Assembly (NCBI GenBank): GCA_910579135.1
Contig: CAJTTM010000024.1
Location: 1-34,980 of the forward strand
DNA length: 34,980 nucleotides
Source of the DNA: an uncultured Erysipelotrichales bacterium
Lineage (GTDB): Bacteria; Bacillota_I; Bacilli_A; Erysipelotrichales; Coprobacillaceae
Direction of reading: 5' to 3'
Shown here piece after piece: positions 25,601 through 33,368 of the stretch (position 1 is its first letter; each line of letters begins with the position of its first letter). The notes beneath the pieces are model-generated. The model searched no databases, was not told the origin of the DNA, and was given only the letters and a program-made list of their open reading frames with translations. The position numbers and the translations under genes were made by a program.

Positions 25601-28159
25601 TGAAAGTAATTTTCCTTCATTAACAGTCACTTCTTTAATTTGATAATTATTACCGCTACTTGATTTTCCTACAATTTTTACATAATTACATATTCTATTA
25701 ATTGGTACTACTTCTTCATTACCTTTTCCATCAGTCACACTACCAACTAATTCATAATTTTTTCCATCTTGGGATGTATAAACATCATATTCTTTTGCAT
25801 AGTTGTTTCCCCATGCAATTGTCATATTTTTAAGATACCTATTTGATCCAGTAAATAATGAAATCCATTCTTCATTATTTGTTTGACTTTCCCAATAAGT
25901 TTCAAGATTCTTATCAATTGCATTCTTTGGTCCATGATTTGTAGTATAACTACTTGCTTGATATCTATCATCCTCACCTTCAGATAATGTCATTGATTGT
26001 CCTGCATAAGGTGCAGCGTTTGAAACAAATGTTGTTTTTGTTTTTGCACTTGCATATTCCAAATTAACATTGATAGTTTTATCAGCATCTGCATCACTTA
26101 CTGCTACAGTTATTTTTCTAGTAGAACCTGATTCATCAATCATTAAACTACATGGTTGATCTACTGTTACTTTATAACCATCTTTATATTCTAATGTTCC
26201 TGCTTTATAGAAATTGATTTGTGTTTGTTTTAATCCATCATGTCTTACTGCTTGAACATTTGCATTATTCGCAACTACAGTCACTGGAATATTGTTTTTA
26301 TATGATTCCACTTGTGCTTCTGTTTTGTTTGGTACAACAATATATGCATATGTTGCATTTGATGGTTTTGTACCATGATTGATATATGCTTTAAATACAT
26401 TTGGAGCATTATCAATTTGTTCTTGTCCCCATAAACTTGGTGAATCTTTCTGACCATCATTTGAAACAACAACTTTTGTATCTTCTAAGAAAACATATCC
26501 AATTTTTCCATTATAAAGACTTCTTGTTGTGTATTCTTTATTAACTGTTCCATTCTCTACTTTCACACCATTAACTGATGGATTTTGAGCTGTATTTTGA
26601 TTAAGTGTTGTATGAATATCAACTGTTTCAGTTGAAGTAATACCATTACCTAATGCAACAAATTCATCATCAAAGAAGAAATACCCTTTCTTTGCTTGAG
26701 TTCCCTTTTTACTCATATCATATGCAGTGTTTCCATACTTACCATTAGTTACACCGATTGTATGATTTGTTCCATTTGTAAATCTACCAGCATTAGAATA
26801 ATCTTGCACTAGACGTGCAGCTGTTGTAGATCCAGGACAATGTGCCCAGTCAAATACTGGATAAACTTGAGTATATTCATCACCATCAACAGTAACTGTT
26901 GAAACTGCCGAAGAAGTCCAATAAACTAATTGACCTTTATTTTCACCAGTCCAACTTCCACGCCATTCTCCACCAATGACATCCTTAGAATCCATTTTGA
27001 TATTAACACCATAACCATCTCTCATATGAGAAGCATATGTAGAACGCCACATATAATAGTTACCATTTTTACCATTATTTGTATCATTTTCAATACTGTT
27101 CAATACAGCTTGATATCCAGCCGCATGTTCAGGATCTGAAACAATCATTCTTTTTAATGGTTCAATATATTCTGCAGCATAATTTTTATATCCTACATCA
27201 AATTTATATGGACGATATCCTAAGTATAATTCCATCAAATCTCCACGAATTGTCCAACTTGTTCCATTAAGCATATAGTTTGCCATTCTTTCAACAACTT
27301 CTTCACCAATCGCAAACTGTGTTCCTCTTAACATATAAATCCAGAAACTCATATCTCTAAACATAGACATACCATACCCATTAGAATAGAACTGTCTCCC
27401 ATGCATATAGAAACTATTGTCAACTTGTACAGCTTCTTTTGTTGTATTATCTAATTGTGCGTCTAAACAATAATTAAGATAATTATCAACCATATCAGTT
27501 AACTTACTTTCATCTCCTGTTAGTAAAGCATAATAAACATGATTTTGATCAAACCATAAGTTATTTTGCCCTGAACCATACTTTACAGGTGTCTTTTCAA
27601 TTAATTTTTCTAAAATGATTTGAAAAGATTCATTATCTATAATATCTTCTGTAAACAAACCAATTCTTGAAAAACGAAGTTGTACACCAACTTGGTTTTC
27701 CCACCAGTTTGTTGAATAAGGTCCTGCAGGTAAATTATTTCTTGAGCCTTGAGTGACCCAATACTTTAATGCTTTCTCTAAACCTTGTTTTGCTTCTTCT
27801 TTATGATAAAGACTATTTCCTTCCTTATGATAAGCAATCGCAATTGCTTGCATTCTATCTAATGCTAAATAAGGATCCCATGCTTTCCCATTTGCAGCAT
27901 TAGCTGTTGACTTATAATTAACATCTGGGAATGCTCCTTCATCACTAAGCATTTTTAAATATTGATCAGCTTGACTTACATAGCATGTTTCTACTTTAGA
28001 TCCATCATCAATTGTATCTAATTGTAAAAAATAATCTTTAAGTCTTTCTTTAATCGTTACAATATCATCTTGTGCGGATGCATATACACGATGACTTTGC
28101 ACATTCATAAGAGTAAAAACCATTGCCATAACGATAGCTATTTTTAATATTTTCCTCAT
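22631..28159 (-). CDS. wall-anchored family 8 polysaccharide lyase with five F5/8-C domains
   Basis: The 1842-residue protein has a signal peptide (cleavage near VYASA, 28) and a PL8 catalytic part (about 30-720). Key PL8 features are the aromatic patch NWWENQVG (151-158), an Asn near 200, His253 in FYMHG, Tyr262 in SNGYG and Arg305. PL8 enzymes cleave hyaluronan, chondroitin sulfate or xanthan by beta-elimination. Five F5/8-C (CBM32-like) domains follow (about 730-848, 852-985, 992-1125, 1132-1273, 1278-1420), then about five FIVAR repeats (1424-1770), VLGDKI (1794), VKTND (1812) and a membrane tail. It is exported and anchored. AAGGAAGGAG precedes the ATG. Its promoter carries CTTGAA boxes, and a LacI gene lies directly upstream. 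The exact substrate is open; host glycosaminoglycan is plausible. Confidence 0.9.
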   Translation of the reverse strand: MRKILKIAIVMAMVFTLMNVQSHRVYASAQDDIVTIKERLKDYFLQLDTIDDGSKVETCYVSQADQYLKMLSDEGAFPDVNYKSTANAANGKAWDPYLALDRMQAIAIAYHKEGNSLYHKEEAKQGLEKALKYWVTQGSRNNLPAGPYSTNWWENQVGVQLRFSRIGLFTEDIIDNESFQIILEKLIEKTPVKYGSGQNNLWFDQNHVYYALLTGDESKLTDMVDNYLNYCLDAQLDNTTKEAVQVDNSFYMHGRQFYSNGYGMSMFRDMSFWIYMLRGTQFAIGEEVVERMANYMLNGTSWTIRGDLMELYLGYRPYKFDVGYKNYAAEYIEPLKRMIVSDPEHAAGYQAVLNSIENDTNNGKNGNYYMWRSTYASHMRDGYGVNIKMDSKDVIGGEWRGSWTGENKGQLVYWTSSAVSTVTVDGDEYTQVYPVFDWAHCPGSTTAARLVQDYSNAGRFTNGTNHTIGVTNGKYGNTAYDMSKKGTQAKKGYFFFDDEFVALGNGITSTETVDIHTTLNQNTAQNPSVNGVKVENGTVNKEYTTRSLYNGKIGYVFLEDTKVVVSNDGQKDSPSLWGQEQIDNAPNVFKAYINHGTKPSNATYAYIVVPNKTEAQVESYKNNIPVTVVANNANVQAVRHDGLKQTQINFYKAGTLEYKDGYKVTVDQPCSLMIDESGSTRKITVAVSDADADKTINVNLEYASAKTKTTFVSNAAPYAGQSMTLSEGEDDRYQASSYTTNHGPKNAIDKNLETYWESQTNNEEWISLFTGSNRYLKNMTIAWGNNYAKEYDVYTSQDGKNYELVGSVTDGKGNEEVVPINRICNYVKIVGKSSSGNNYQIKEVTVNEGKLLSLNKPTETSSVSTNAPTFVGAFAVDGDLETRWASLRGVDDNWITIDLQKTALIDAMSIQWEAACSDNYQIEISDDNKNWTTVKASLSTDESLSDQIIFDEAVSARYVKVHSLKSRVLDKHYGVNIYEIKVYGNYVKEPLENIAKSKPVEVSSVSTQAPTFIGALAVDGEKSTRWASLRESNDEWITVDLTVPSEIEEMAIYWEGACSDNYEILISDDNENWTTVKSSLKTNGSLTDKIVFDEPITARYVKVHSLKSKSPKYGVSIYELEIYGRYLEEPPVNIALNKSSVASSEFVDTKDGNKVYDSSLAFDGSTGKIDGKQSRWVSNRETKNEWIYVDLEDFYTLDKVVLNFEGAGAKEYKIQISDDAINWTDITHVTDGKGGLVNFEYDGSQSGRYVRMYGVEPNSKYGFSLWEFEVYGKLQEPENIALNKPSKASSVYKNYGSKFAFDGIVGKTDEIDQSRWVSLRRKENSSEYSDHQWIYVDLQDYYSIDKIVLNWEGACGKDYKLQVSDDGETWTDLTHVTDGKAGIIEFEYDGSQTGRYVRMEGIQPSGQYGYSLYEFEVYGRNVPVNKDKLQELYNQFKDEKVEDYTPNSYVLLDDALKNAKTLLDSSKAGVLAVKQAEIDLQNAYDQLVKRADKTELKKAIDDAEAKIDENKYTPHSIETLKEVLKNTVTPVYEDDNATDKDVENATKALQEVLNALVEKADKSELETVIKNAEAIDKALYTPKSIDEFTKISDIDGAKELLINDDATEEDVTNAINKILDAYTQLVLKADKSTLNSTIKNAQKVNRELYTKDTLKALDEAVKAALDVSKDDNASIADVEKAELLVNNALKDLKLVDTQALVNLINEVKAINKDLYTKDSVSNLKAKLEQAQKAMVSSDQDKIDKAYNELKKAKDELVIKPVEEKPTQPEVKPEHPDNNQDISTDVEPEDTKEEVLGDKINIKDKEEKKSKSVKTNDSTMLVPYMILLICAAGVYIAIKKENL

Positions 28160-28207
28160 TACTCCATACTCCTTCCTTGTTTATACTCTTATTTTCTTTT
28201 ATAAACA

Positions 28208-28264
28208 CTTGAATTTCAACATGAATTTACTTGAAAAATGAATTCGCTTACATATTTTCTTGAA
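28208..28264 (-). promoter_or_regulatory. operator-like CTTGAA boxes before the lyase gene
   Basis: CTTGAA occurs at 28208, 28230 and 28259. The 28-bp block 28208-28235 agrees at 25 positions with 30701-30728. Read on the minus strand, TTGAAA within the block can be a -35 with a weak GAAAAT 17 nt further on, so a bound LacI-type protein would overlap the promoter. Confidence 0.5.
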
Positions 28265-28272
28265 AAAAAAGC

Positions 28273-29292
28273 TTATTTTAAAGAATTTCTTTCAATAATT
28301 TTAACACTTAATAATTGAGTTGTTGTTACACTCTCTTTACGATGAATCAAATCAACAAGTTTTGAAACTGCAACTTGTCCCATTAATTCTTTTTGAACTT
28401 GTATACTTGTAATTTTAGGTATTGATTTTGTACATAATGGTGTATCATCAAAACCAACTACACCTATATCTTCTGGTATTTTCATTCCTAGTTGATTTAA
28501 AGCAAGTATTACTATAAACGCATTAGAATCATTAGCACATACCAGTACCTCTGGTAATTCTTTTGATTTTAAAATATTCACAATTCCTTGAATATCATTA
28601 TTTAAAACATAATTTTCAATCCCTTTAGTAAAAGAATATCTATCTATATATTCTATCAAACCCTCATTATTTACTATACCACTATTCATTAAAGCTTGAC
28701 GATATCCCATATAACGATCTTCAAAACTTAAAGAATAACTCAAATCTCCAAAAAAGCCAATTTTTTTATAACCTTTACTAATCACATGATTTGTCATCAT
28801 ATATCCACCTTGTCTATTATGAGTTAAAACACAATCACAAGGTGTATATAAAGATGTAAAGTCCACTAGAACAACAGGAATTCCAGTCTTTTTAAGTAGC
28901 ATCAAATTATCATCAGAAATCTTCCCCACAATGATCATACCAGATACCTTTCTTTCTACTATACATTCAGGTAGTTGTAATTTTTGATCATCAAAATAAT
29001 TAAGTATTGAAAAGAAACCAAAAACCTTAGCCTGTTCTACAATAGAACGAAGAACAATGGAATAAAAATGTCCTGTATCTGCATAATAACTTTGCATTAA
29101 AACACATATATTTGTTTTAGAAAATACAGAAAGATATTTTCTTTTTTGATTAATATAACCCATTTCATCAGCAGTACGTAAAATTTCTATACGCATCTCT
29201 TCACTTACACCAACTTTATCATTTAAAGCTATGGATACAGCATTTATTGATATCCCTAAACGTTTTGCTATATCTTTCATTGTGACTTTCAT
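28273..29292 (-). CDS. LacI-family transcriptional regulator
   Basis: The 339-residue protein begins with a LacI HTH (KVTMKDIAKRLGISINAVSI) and has the effector-binding core (VSGMIIVGKIS, GYKKIGFFGDL, EVLVCANDSNAF, GVVGFDDTPLCTKSIPK). It is a paralogue of the regulator at 6184-7188. The ATG at 29292 has AGGT 8 nt upstream; a longer frame starts further back inside the glucosidase gene. It lies 19 nt after the glucosidase and 113 bp before the lyase, so it is probably read with the glucosidase. It probably represses both neighbours through the CTTGAA boxes; the effector would be a sugar released from the glycan. Confidence 0.9.
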   Translation of the reverse strand: MKVTMKDIAKRLGISINAVSIALNDKVGVSEEMRIEILRTADEMGYINQKRKYLSVFSKTNICVLMQSYYADTGHFYSIVLRSIVEQAKVFGFFSILNYFDDQKLQLPECIVERKVSGMIIVGKISDDNLMLLKKTGIPVVLVDFTSLYTPCDCVLTHNRQGGYMMTNHVISKGYKKIGFFGDLSYSLSFEDRYMGYRQALMNSGIVNNEGLIEYIDRYSFTKGIENYVLNNDIQGIVNILKSKELPEVLVCANDSNAFIVILALNQLGMKIPEDIGVVGFDDTPLCTKSIPKITSIQVQKELMGQVAVSKLVDLIHRKESVTTTQLLSVKIIERNSLK

Positions 29293-29311
29293 AGATTGAC
29301 CTACTTTCTTT

Positions 29312-30652
29312 TTATAATTGTTCACCGTTTGTTTGAATAACTTGTTTAAACCAATCAAATGATTTCTTTTTAATTCTACGCATATCTTTTAAATCTTTAT
29401 TATCACGATTTACATAAACTAAACCATAACGTTTTTTCATTTGAGCTCTACTACTTAAAATATCAATAGGCCCCCACATAAGATATCCTCTACAATCCAC
29501 TCCTTCTTTGATTGCTAATTTCATTTCTTCTAGATGTTTTCTCATATAATCAATTCGATAATCATCTTCTATTATATCATTCTTCATTTGATCATCATAG
29601 CCAAAACCATTCTCTACTATATATATTGGCATTTCATAACGATCATATAATTGTCTTAATGTAATTCTTAAACCAATTGGATCAACTGTCCATCCAAACT
29701 CAGACATTTCTAAATATGGATTCTTTTTAATTACAACATCTTTAACATTAGTTAAACTTTCTTCTCCATAATGAGAAATTGTTGACATATAATAACTAAT
29801 AGATAAAGCATCAGTCTTTCCTTTTTTCAAAATATCAAAATCACCTTCTAATATTTCAGGCATTGTTCCTTCATTTTTCATATTTGCATAATAATATGAA
29901 TTATAATGACCTCTTGCAAAAACATCTAAAAAAACAAACGCTTCACTCTGTGCTTTCATACTCTCTAGAGTATCTAAAGGATGACAAGTTTCTGGATAGC
30001 TTTGTACAATTGTTGCCATTCCTAAAACATATCCTTCTTTTAAATGAATATATTCATTAATCAAACTATGAGCAATTAAAGTATTATGCATAATTTGATT
30101 ATCAAATGTTTGTGGATCAAATCCTTCTGGGCATATTCCTCCAAAAAACATTTTAGGACCTTTTTGTAAAATACCATTTTGTTCATTAAAGATAATCCAT
30201 TTTTTAACTTTATGACTATATCTATCAATAATCCTTTTACATAAGTCTACAAATATATTAACAACTTCTCTACTAGCAAAACCATTATATTTCTCATGTA
30301 AATATACAGGCATTTCAAAATGATATAAAGTTGGAATAGGTTCCATACCATTCTCCAATAAACCATCAATAAATCGATCATAAAATTCAAAACCTGCTTC
30401 ATTATAAGTATTTTCATCACTCATCATACGTGACCAATCTATAGAAAAACGATAAGCATTAAAACCTAATTCTTTATACAAAAGAAAATCTTCTTGATAT
30501 CTATGAAAAGTATCAATACCATCCTTAAAATCCGAAAATTCACCACTTACTGTTAAATCACACACAGCTGGTAATTTCCCACCTTCATTATAACCACCTT
30601 CACTTTGATGAGCTGTTACTGCTCCACCCCATAAAAAATCTTCTCTCATCAT
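29312..30652 (-). CDS. family 1 glycosidase, probable 6-phospho-beta-glucosidase
   Basis: The 446-residue protein has a complete GH1 barrel. The acid/base is Glu157 in FNEQNG (the usual residue after NE is P or I, here Q), and the nucleophile is Glu347 in IVENGFG. SSRAQMKKRYG (400-410) gives the Ser, Lys and Tyr that bind the 6-phosphate in BglA/BglB-like enzymes, as does the EFGWTVDPIGLR segment. It acts in the cytoplasm on phosphorylated beta-glycosides that enter by a PTS. No PTS gene is in the window. AGGAG lies 6 nt before the ATG. The CTTGAA boxes upstream suggest LacI control. Confidence 0.9.
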   Translation of the reverse strand: MMREDFLWGGAVTAHQSEGGYNEGGKLPAVCDLTVSGEFSDFKDGIDTFHRYQEDFLLYKELGFNAYRFSIDWSRMMSDENTYNEAGFEFYDRFIDGLLENGMEPIPTLYHFEMPVYLHEKYNGFASREVVNIFVDLCKRIIDRYSHKVKKWIIFNEQNGILQKGPKMFFGGICPEGFDPQTFDNQIMHNTLIAHSLINEYIHLKEGYVLGMATIVQSYPETCHPLDTLESMKAQSEAFVFLDVFARGHYNSYYYANMKNEGTMPEILEGDFDILKKGKTDALSISYYMSTISHYGEESLTNVKDVVIKKNPYLEMSEFGWTVDPIGLRITLRQLYDRYEMPIYIVENGFGYDDQMKNDIIEDDYRIDYMRKHLEEMKLAIKEGVDCRGYLMWGPIDILSSRAQMKKRYGLVYVNRDNKDLKDMRRIKKKSFDWFKQVIQTNGEQL

Positions 30653-30700
30653 TATTATCTCCTATCTATTATTTTATAACTTTATTATCTTAAAGGAGGG

Positions 30701-30749
30701 CTTGAATTTCAATGTCAATTTACTTGAATTTTGTATTTTTTAACTTGAA
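30701..30749 (-). promoter_or_regulatory. operator-like CTTGAA boxes before the glucosidase gene
   Basis: CTTGAA at 30701, 30723 and 30744 (spacing 22 and 21). The minus strand offers TTGAAA, a 17-nt spacer and GATAAT as a promoter that overlaps the boxes. The third box runs into the terminator T-run of the upstream gene and may be chance. Confidence 0.5.
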
Positions 30750-30773
30750 AAAAAGAAGTTCAAATTGAACTTC
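30748..30773 (-). terminator. intrinsic terminator of the Gfo/Idh operon
   Basis: On the minus strand GAAGTTC-AATTT-GAACTTC is followed by T7, 7 bases after the stop codon. It separates the oxidoreductase unit from the glucosidase unit. Confidence 0.9.
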
Positions 30774-30779
30774 TCTCAT

Positions 30780-31811
30780 CTATTTTAACCCTTTAACACC
30801 TGTTTCTAACATTTCCATTTGTAATAGGGTTTGCCAATGTTTGATCACTTGTTCTTGACCATTCACAATACAATCATAAACACCATCATACACACGTGCA
30901 TAATCTCCATCAACACTTGGAACTTTTTCTTCATGATATTGACCTTCATCATCATAATATGTCAATATACCATAATGTTCAGGTAAATCCTTTCCAAAGT
31001 CATCATTTGTTGGCATATGAAATAATTTTAAATGTTCTTCTTGTCTATCTTTATAATACTTTTCAAAGACTCCCTTTTTACCATAAACAATAAATGAAGG
31101 TCTTGATTTAACTCTAAAATATGAAGATTTTACTGAAACTTTTAAAGTTCCATAATATAAGTCTAAATCAAAGTAATCGTTCATTCTTCCTTCACCTAAT
31201 AACTGTCTGACATCATAATGAATAGAATCAGGTTTTCCAAAATAAGAAATGACTTGATCTAATGTATGACATCCATGTCCATATAAATAAGACATTGCTG
31301 GATCAAAATGTTCAATACTTTCTGGAATTTCAGGACGATAATAATCAAAATGCATTTCTAATTCAACTAAATCTCCTAATTTGCCAGATTCAATGACTTT
31401 TTGTACAGTTAAAAAGTCACTATCATATCTTCTATTTTGATATGCTGAACAATATAAACCTTTTTTATCTGCAAGTTCAAATAATTCTTTAGCTTGTGCA
31501 GATGTTTCCATAAAAGGTTTTTCACACATACAATGTTTTCCTTCTTCTAATGCTCTTTTTGTATATTCATAATGATAATGATGTCCAGTACAAACAATGA
31601 CCATATCAATTTCTGGATCCTTATAAATATCATCTGCATTTTCTGTATAATTGACACCATCTAATTTTTCCCATATATCATGACGCATATAAGGGTCGTA
31701 AATTGTTTTCACTATAAATTTATCTTTTCTTTGCATAACAAATGGCAGATGGTATCTATTGGCACTTTTTCCATTTCCAATATATCCTAATACTAATTTA
31801 TTATCTATCAT
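30780..31811 (-). CDS. Gfo/Idh/MocA-family oxidoreductase
   Basis: The 343-residue protein has an N-terminal NAD(P)-binding fold with a modified glycine motif (LGYIGNGKSANRYH), the family CEKPF motif with its catalytic Lys, and GHGCHTLDQVI in the C-terminal domain with the His that often aids catalysis. The family oxidises or reduces sugars, inositols and sugar acids. The ATG at 31811 overlaps the end of the upstream paralogue by 11 bases, so translation is coupled; a TTG further upstream is less likely. It is only distantly similar to its neighbour, so the two probably act on different steps or substrates. Confidence 0.9.
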   Translation of the reverse strand: MIDNKLVLGYIGNGKSANRYHLPFVMQRKDKFIVKTIYDPYMRHDIWEKLDGVNYTENADDIYKDPEIDMVIVCTGHHYHYEYTKRALEEGKHCMCEKPFMETSAQAKELFELADKKGLYCSAYQNRRYDSDFLTVQKVIESGKLGDLVELEMHFDYYRPEIPESIEHFDPAMSYLYGHGCHTLDQVISYFGKPDSIHYDVRQLLGEGRMNDYFDLDLYYGTLKVSVKSSYFRVKSRPSFIVYGKKGVFEKYYKDRQEEHLKLFHMPTNDDFGKDLPEHYGILTYYDDEGQYHEEKVPSVDGDYARVYDGVYDCIVNGQEQVIKHWQTLLQMEMLETGVKGLK

Positions 31812-32778
31812 TATCAAATACAATCCCTTCTTGTTTTCTTCCTTTAACCATAACTTTAGCTATTTCTAAAGAAAGATTTAACATCTCTTGTTGCTTTTTA
31901 AAATCTTTTTCTTTAATCATTCTTATAAATTCTTTAAATTCATAACTTAAACGATGTTTATCTTCAAAGGATTTCACTTCAGATTTTCCATCATTATAAT
32001 ACACTGTATATTCTTTTAATTGATTTAAAGATGTATTTACAACAATAGCTGCCTTATCTCCTTGAATTGTGTTCATTACAGGAGCTTTACAATCTTTAGC
32101 ACCTATTGTTATAGCTTTAAAGTGTCCATAATCAAACATCATCATTCCACTTGTATCAATATTTTTTTCAATATTAGCCATATATCTATTATCCAGTGGT
32201 TTTCCAAACAATCCCATTAAAGCATGAATGTTATAAACATTTAAATCCATTAATGCTCCTCCTGCTTTATGAAAGTCAAAAGCCGGTAAAATATTTCCCT
32301 CTTTAAAAGCATTATATCTTGATGAATATTGAGAATAATTAAATGATACAATTTTAATTTTCCCTAATTTGTTGATATCTTCTTTTAAAGAAGCATAAGC
32401 TGGTAAATAATGAATATTCATTGCTTCAAAAATCATTAAATGATTTTGATTAGCAATCTCAATTAAATCCTCTAATTCCTTAGCATTTGCAGTTACAGGT
32501 TTTTCAATAATAACATGTTTACCTGCTTCTAATGCTTTTTTAGAGAAACTATAATGTAAATGATTAGGTAAAGCACAATAAATAATATCAATATCACTTT
32601 TTAACATCTCATCATAATCATAATATGTTCCTGTTAAACAATAAGTATCAATTAACTTCTCAGTTTCTTCTTTTGTATTTTCTGTTCCTAAAACATATGT
32701 TTCTTCAACATCAAATTCATCATAAGTCTTCATTAAATCCTTAACAATCATTCCAGTTCCTAAAATTCCCAATTTCAT
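31801..32778 (-). CDS. Gfo/Idh/MocA-family oxidoreductase
   Basis: The 325-residue protein starts with the NAD(P) fingerprint LGILGTGMI and has ALPNHLHYSFSKKALEAGKH, IEKPV with the catalytic Lys, and a C-terminal domain with GGALMDLNVYNIHAL. The fold is secure; the substrate could be a sugar, an inositol or a trans-dihydrodiol-like compound. It starts 2 bases after the UPF0303 stop, and AAAGGA lies inside that gene. It is the middle gene of a three-gene unit from 33230 to 30780. Confidence 0.9.
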   Translation of the reverse strand: MKLGILGTGMIVKDLMKTYDEFDVEETYVLGTENTKEETEKLIDTYCLTGTYYDYDEMLKSDIDIIYCALPNHLHYSFSKKALEAGKHVIIEKPVTANAKELEDLIEIANQNHLMIFEAMNIHYLPAYASLKEDINKLGKIKIVSFNYSQYSSRYNAFKEGNILPAFDFHKAGGALMDLNVYNIHALMGLFGKPLDNRYMANIEKNIDTSGMMMFDYGHFKAITIGAKDCKAPVMNTIQGDKAAIVVNTSLNQLKEYTVYYNDGKSEVKSFEDKHRLSYEFKEFIRMIKEKDFKKQQEMLNLSLEIAKVMVKGRKQEGIVFDNDR

Positions 32779-32780
32779 TT

Positions 32781-33230
32781 TTATTTTTCTATCCTTTCTT
32801 TATATTCTTTCAATGCATCAACAATCAATTGATGATCCTCTTCATGAGCTAATCCTGATACAATAAAACACCCTATCATTTTACCCTTAACTATAATTGG
32901 AAAAGCCCCACCACATAAAACATAATTTTCATCTTCTTCTATTTCCTTATATGTTCCATTTTCTTCATTTTCTAAAAACATATAATATCCACTATGACCA
33001 TATTTTTCGATAGTATTTTGTTTTCTATTTAACCAATATTCTCCCTTTTTTCCATTCATCAAATATTGATAGACAAGCTCATTATTTAATATTACTCTCA
33101 TTCTAATATTTTTAATTTTTTCATCTTTTATCCTTTTAACAATATTTCCTGCAATATTATACACATCTTCATTATCAAAAGTTTCAAAAGATAATTCCTT
33201 TTCTAATTGTAATACATCTTCTGCTTTCAT
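32781..33230 (-). CDS. UPF0303 family protein (heme-degrading-domain-like)
   Basis: The 149-residue protein matches the UPF0303/YBR137W-like pattern: FDNEDVYNIAGNIVKRI, WLNRKQNTIEKYGHSGYY, GGAFPIIVKGKMIGCFIVSG and EEDHQLIVDALKEY. The fold belongs to the GlcG/HbpS superfamily. The biochemical role is not known; some relatives lie in sugar-acid or inositol operons and some bind heme or cobalamin. GGAGG is close to the ATG. It is first in a unit with two Gfo/Idh oxidoreductases, which points to a role in sugar conversion. Confidence 0.88.
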   Translation of the reverse strand: MKAEDVLQLEKELSFETFDNEDVYNIAGNIVKRIKDEKIKNIRMRVILNNELVYQYLMNGKKGEYWLNRKQNTIEKYGHSGYYMFLENEENGTYKEIEEDENYVLCGGAFPIIVKGKMIGCFIVSGLAHEEDHQLIVDALKEYKERIEK

Positions 33231-33298
33231 GATTTCTACCTCCTGTACTATTTATAACATGTCCTAATTTTTTTTGAAAGGATTTACATCTATTATGC

Positions 33299-33335
33299 AA
33301 AAAAGGTTCATATAAAAACATAATATGAACCTTTT
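33299..33335 (-). terminator. intrinsic terminator of the sodium symporter gene
   Basis: AAAAGGTTCATAT and ATATGAACCTTTT form a 13-bp perfect stem with a 9-nt loop. A T-run follows on the minus strand. Confidence 0.92.
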
Positions 33336-33368
33336 CTTTGAACTTTTAGTTCAACACTTATTTATATT

